14,281 bases of DNA, taken from the NCBI GenBank assembly GCA_902827055.1, contig CADEHD010000004.1, forward strand, positions 3,949 through 18,229. The letters are read 5' to 3'. The position numbers were made by a program, and so were the translations under genes. This DNA comes from an uncultured Chloroflexota bacterium (lineage in GTDB: Bacteria; Chloroflexota; Dehalococcoidia; UBA2979). Below, piece after piece: positions 13,107 to 14,281 of this stretch (position 1 is its first letter; the number at the start of each line of letters is the position of its first letter). A model generated the notes under the pieces. That model ran no database searches. It was not told the origin of the DNA and worked only from the letters and a program-made list of their open reading frames with translations.

Positions 13107-13150
13107 GTGCCCGCGCGGCCATGTCGATCGTGGATGTGGGAGAATGGGCC

Positions 13151-13549
13151 ATGGCCCTGTCCGAGCACTACAGCCCGACGCTGATCGACCACTTCGAGCA
13201 CCCGCGCAACGCGGGCGCGATGGCCGACGCGAACGCCGAGGGCTACGTGGTGAACCCCGTCTGTGGCGACTCGATGCGGCTGTTCCTGCGCATCGACGAG
13301 GGCGGGCGCACCATCGAGCGGGCCACGTTCCTGACCTCGGGGTGCCCGGCCTCCATCGCGACGTCCTCCGCTGCGACCGAGCTGATCGCCGGCCTCCCAC
13401 TCGAGGCAGCCGAGGCGCTGACTCGCGAGCACTTCGCGGAAGCCGTGGGCGGGCTGCCCTCCTCGAAGCTGCATTGCTCGGTGCTCGCCGCGCAGGCGAT
13501 CCGCGTTGCCATCGACGCGTGGCGCGCCGACCGCGAACCGGGAATCTGA
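13151..13549 (+). CDS. iscU: IscU/NifU-N type iron-sulfur cluster scaffold
   Basis: The scaffold assembles a [2Fe-2S] cluster from cysteine-desulfurase sulfur and passes it to target proteins. In this 132-aa protein the three ligand cysteines are C38 (NPVCGD, with the conserved D40), C65 (TSGCPASIATSSA) and C109 (SKLHCSVLAAQAI, with H108). The start YSPTLIDHFEHPRNAG matches the family's YxxxxxDHYENPRNVG. C65 and C109 are 44 apart as in IscU; the roughly 20-residue insertion of SufU is absent. The HscA-binding LPPVK motif reads LPSSK here. ATG 13151 has GGGAG eight bases upstream; an ATG at 13121 would add ten residues. No desulfurase or HscA/B gene adjoins it; instead it lies between the MidA gene and a molybdenum-hydroxylase subunit, both of which belong to Fe-S enzyme contexts. 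Confidence 0.9.
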   Translation: MALSEHYSPTLIDHFEHPRNAGAMADANAEGYVVNPVCGDSMRLFLRIDEGGRTIERATFLTSGCPASIATSSAATELIAGLPLEAAEALTREHFAEAVGGLPSSKLHCSVLAAQAIRVAIDAWRADREPGI

Positions 13550-13578
13550 AACCAGCCCTGTCCCTCCGCTGGGCGCGG

Positions 13579-13584
13579 TAGAAT
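13579..13584 (+). promoter_or_regulatory. Possible -10 element before the FAD-subunit gene
   Basis: TAGAAT matches the -10 consensus at five of six positions and lies 31 bases before ATG 13616. No good -35 box is found 16-19 bases upstream, so a promoter here would need an activator or would be weak. Confidence 0.3.
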
Positions 13585-13615
13585 CTCGCCCGGAACTGCC
13601 ACGGGAAGGGGCCTC

Positions 13616-14281
13616 ATGCGCCGATTCGACTACTTCCGCCCGTCCTCGCTGGGCGAGGCGACGACGATCCTCCGGGAGCACGGCGACGGCGGCCTGCTCC
13701 TGGCCGGGGGCACCGACGTGCTCGTCCAGATCAAAGAAGCCGGCCGTCCCGTTCGGTACGTCGTGTCGCTGGCCGAGATCGAGGGACTGAGTGGCATCGA
13801 GGAGCACCCGAGTGGCCTGCGGATCGGCGCGCGGACGCGCATGGTCGAGGTGGCTGAGCACCCCTCGATCCAGGCGCGCTACAGCGCGATCTCCGATGGC
13901 GCCGGCCTCGTGGGTTCGGTGCAGACGCGCCACCTCGCGACCATCGGCGGCAACGTGTGCAACGCCGCGCCGTCTGCCGACACCAGCCCCGGCCTGGCCG
14001 TACTCGAGGCGACCGCGGAGGTCAGCGGGCCGGGCGGCGACCGCAGCGTGCCCGTCCTCGAGCTGTGGACCGGGCCTGGTCGCACCTCGCTCGCGCTCGG
14101 CGAAGTGGTGACGCACCTCCATGTGCCCGCGCCGGGCGCTCGCTCGGGCTCGCACTACCAGCGCCACACGCCGCGCAAGGTCATGGACATCGCCGCCGTG
14201 GGCACGGCCGTGTACCTGGAGCTGGACGCGACGGGCACCTGCACCACTGCCCGGATCGTCCTCGCGGCGGTCGCGCCGACC
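13616..14281 (+). CDS. FAD-binding (medium) subunit of a molybdenum hydroxylase, CoxM/XdhB type; 3' end cut by window
   Basis: These subunits carry electrons from the [2Fe-2S] small subunit to FAD, or the reverse, in CO dehydrogenase, xanthine dehydrogenase and related aerobic molybdenum hydroxylases. The visible 222 residues begin MRRFDYFRPSSLGEA, as the family does. They carry both FAD motifs: LLAGGTDVLVQIK (28-40, the AGGTD pyrophosphate loop) and ATIGGNVCNAAPSADTSP (108-125, the TIGGN loop). These are followed by QRHTPRKVMDIAAVG, matching the family's KxxxRxxxDIAxV segment. ATG 13616 has AAGGGG four bases upstream. The frame is open to the last base, so roughly the final quarter is missing. 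The large catalytic and small Fe-S subunits are not in the window and would be expected just downstream; substrate identity depends on them. Confidence 0.92.
   Translation, partial: MRRFDYFRPSSLGEATTILREHGDGGLLLAGGTDVLVQIKEAGRPVRYVVSLAEIEGLSGIEEHPSGLRIGARTRMVEVAEHPSIQARYSAISDGAGLVGSVQTRHLATIGGNVCNAAPSADTSPGLAVLEATAEVSGPGGDRSVPVLELWTGPGRTSLALGEVVTHLHVPAPGARSGSHYQRHTPRKVMDIAAVGTAVYLELDATGTCTTARIVLAAVAPT

Noticed and set aside
11157..13400. A 747-codon minus-strand open frame
   Set aside because: It lies opposite three well-supported genes (GDPD-like, MidA and IscU). Its composition is Arg/Gly/Ala-rich without any motif, as expected from the antisense of GC-rich codons.
12767..14167. A 466-codon minus-strand open frame
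   Set aside because: It is antisense to MidA, IscU and the FAD subunit, all of which carry clear family motifs on plus.

Overview
This is a very GC-rich bacterial stretch carrying ordinary-looking chromosomal genes. Almost every base is coding, and no tRNA, rRNA, CRISPR array, insertion sequence or phage gene is visible. The gene set is a thymidylate synthase of the ThyX type, a molybdenum-hydroxylase FAD subunit, a multi-cluster ferredoxin, and several GTG starts with GGAGG-type ribosome binding sites. This suits a high-GC Chloroflexota (Dehalococcoidia-like) or deep actinobacterial lineage. That placement is inference; no marker gene here settles it.

Layout, left to right. thyX (+) at 153-1079 converges on a CoA-transferase/acetyl-CoA hydrolase gene (-) at 1134-2477. 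A perfect 14-bp hairpin separates that gene from a large MFS exporter (-) at 2662-4740, which has a roughly 260-residue low-complexity tail. Divergent from the exporter is a 103-aa protein of unknown function (+), which converges on nfo, endonuclease IV (-). A degenerate response-regulator receiver protein (+, GTG 6390) follows, then a small Ala/Thr-rich protein with an N-terminal signal/anchor and a C-terminal helix plus Arg tail. This small gene closes with a textbook rho-independent terminator (7337-7368). A promoter at 7407-7435 then opens a tight cluster: a four-cluster ferredoxin, dUTPase and the fluoride channel CrcB (+). A MIP channel (aquaporin, -) has its own promoter and a downstream terminator-like hairpin. 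The last block is all on +: a divergent PlsY, a YjbQ family protein, a glycerophosphodiesterase-like protein, a MidA/DUF185 methyltransferase, an IscU-type Fe-S scaffold, and the start of a CoxM-type FAD subunit cut by the window edge.

Functional links. dUTPase makes the dUMP that ThyX methylates, so both halves of dTMP supply lie in this window. PlsY and the glycerophosphodiesterase-like protein both touch glycerol-3-phosphate metabolism. The IscU scaffold, the ferredoxin and the molybdenum hydroxylase share Fe-S chemistry; MidA homologues are known for complex I assembly.

I do not see an unmistakable new system. The most interesting signals are well-known families with changed key residues: dUTPase, PlsY, the CrcB Phe box, the receiver active site, the GDPD metal site and the IscU LPPVK motif. 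Others are a bacterial MIP channel with a plant TIP-like selectivity filter, the exporter with an appended hydrophobic C-terminus, and the small doubly anchored Ala/Thr protein. No gene-free stretch exceeds 300 bases; the longest is 8824-9090.
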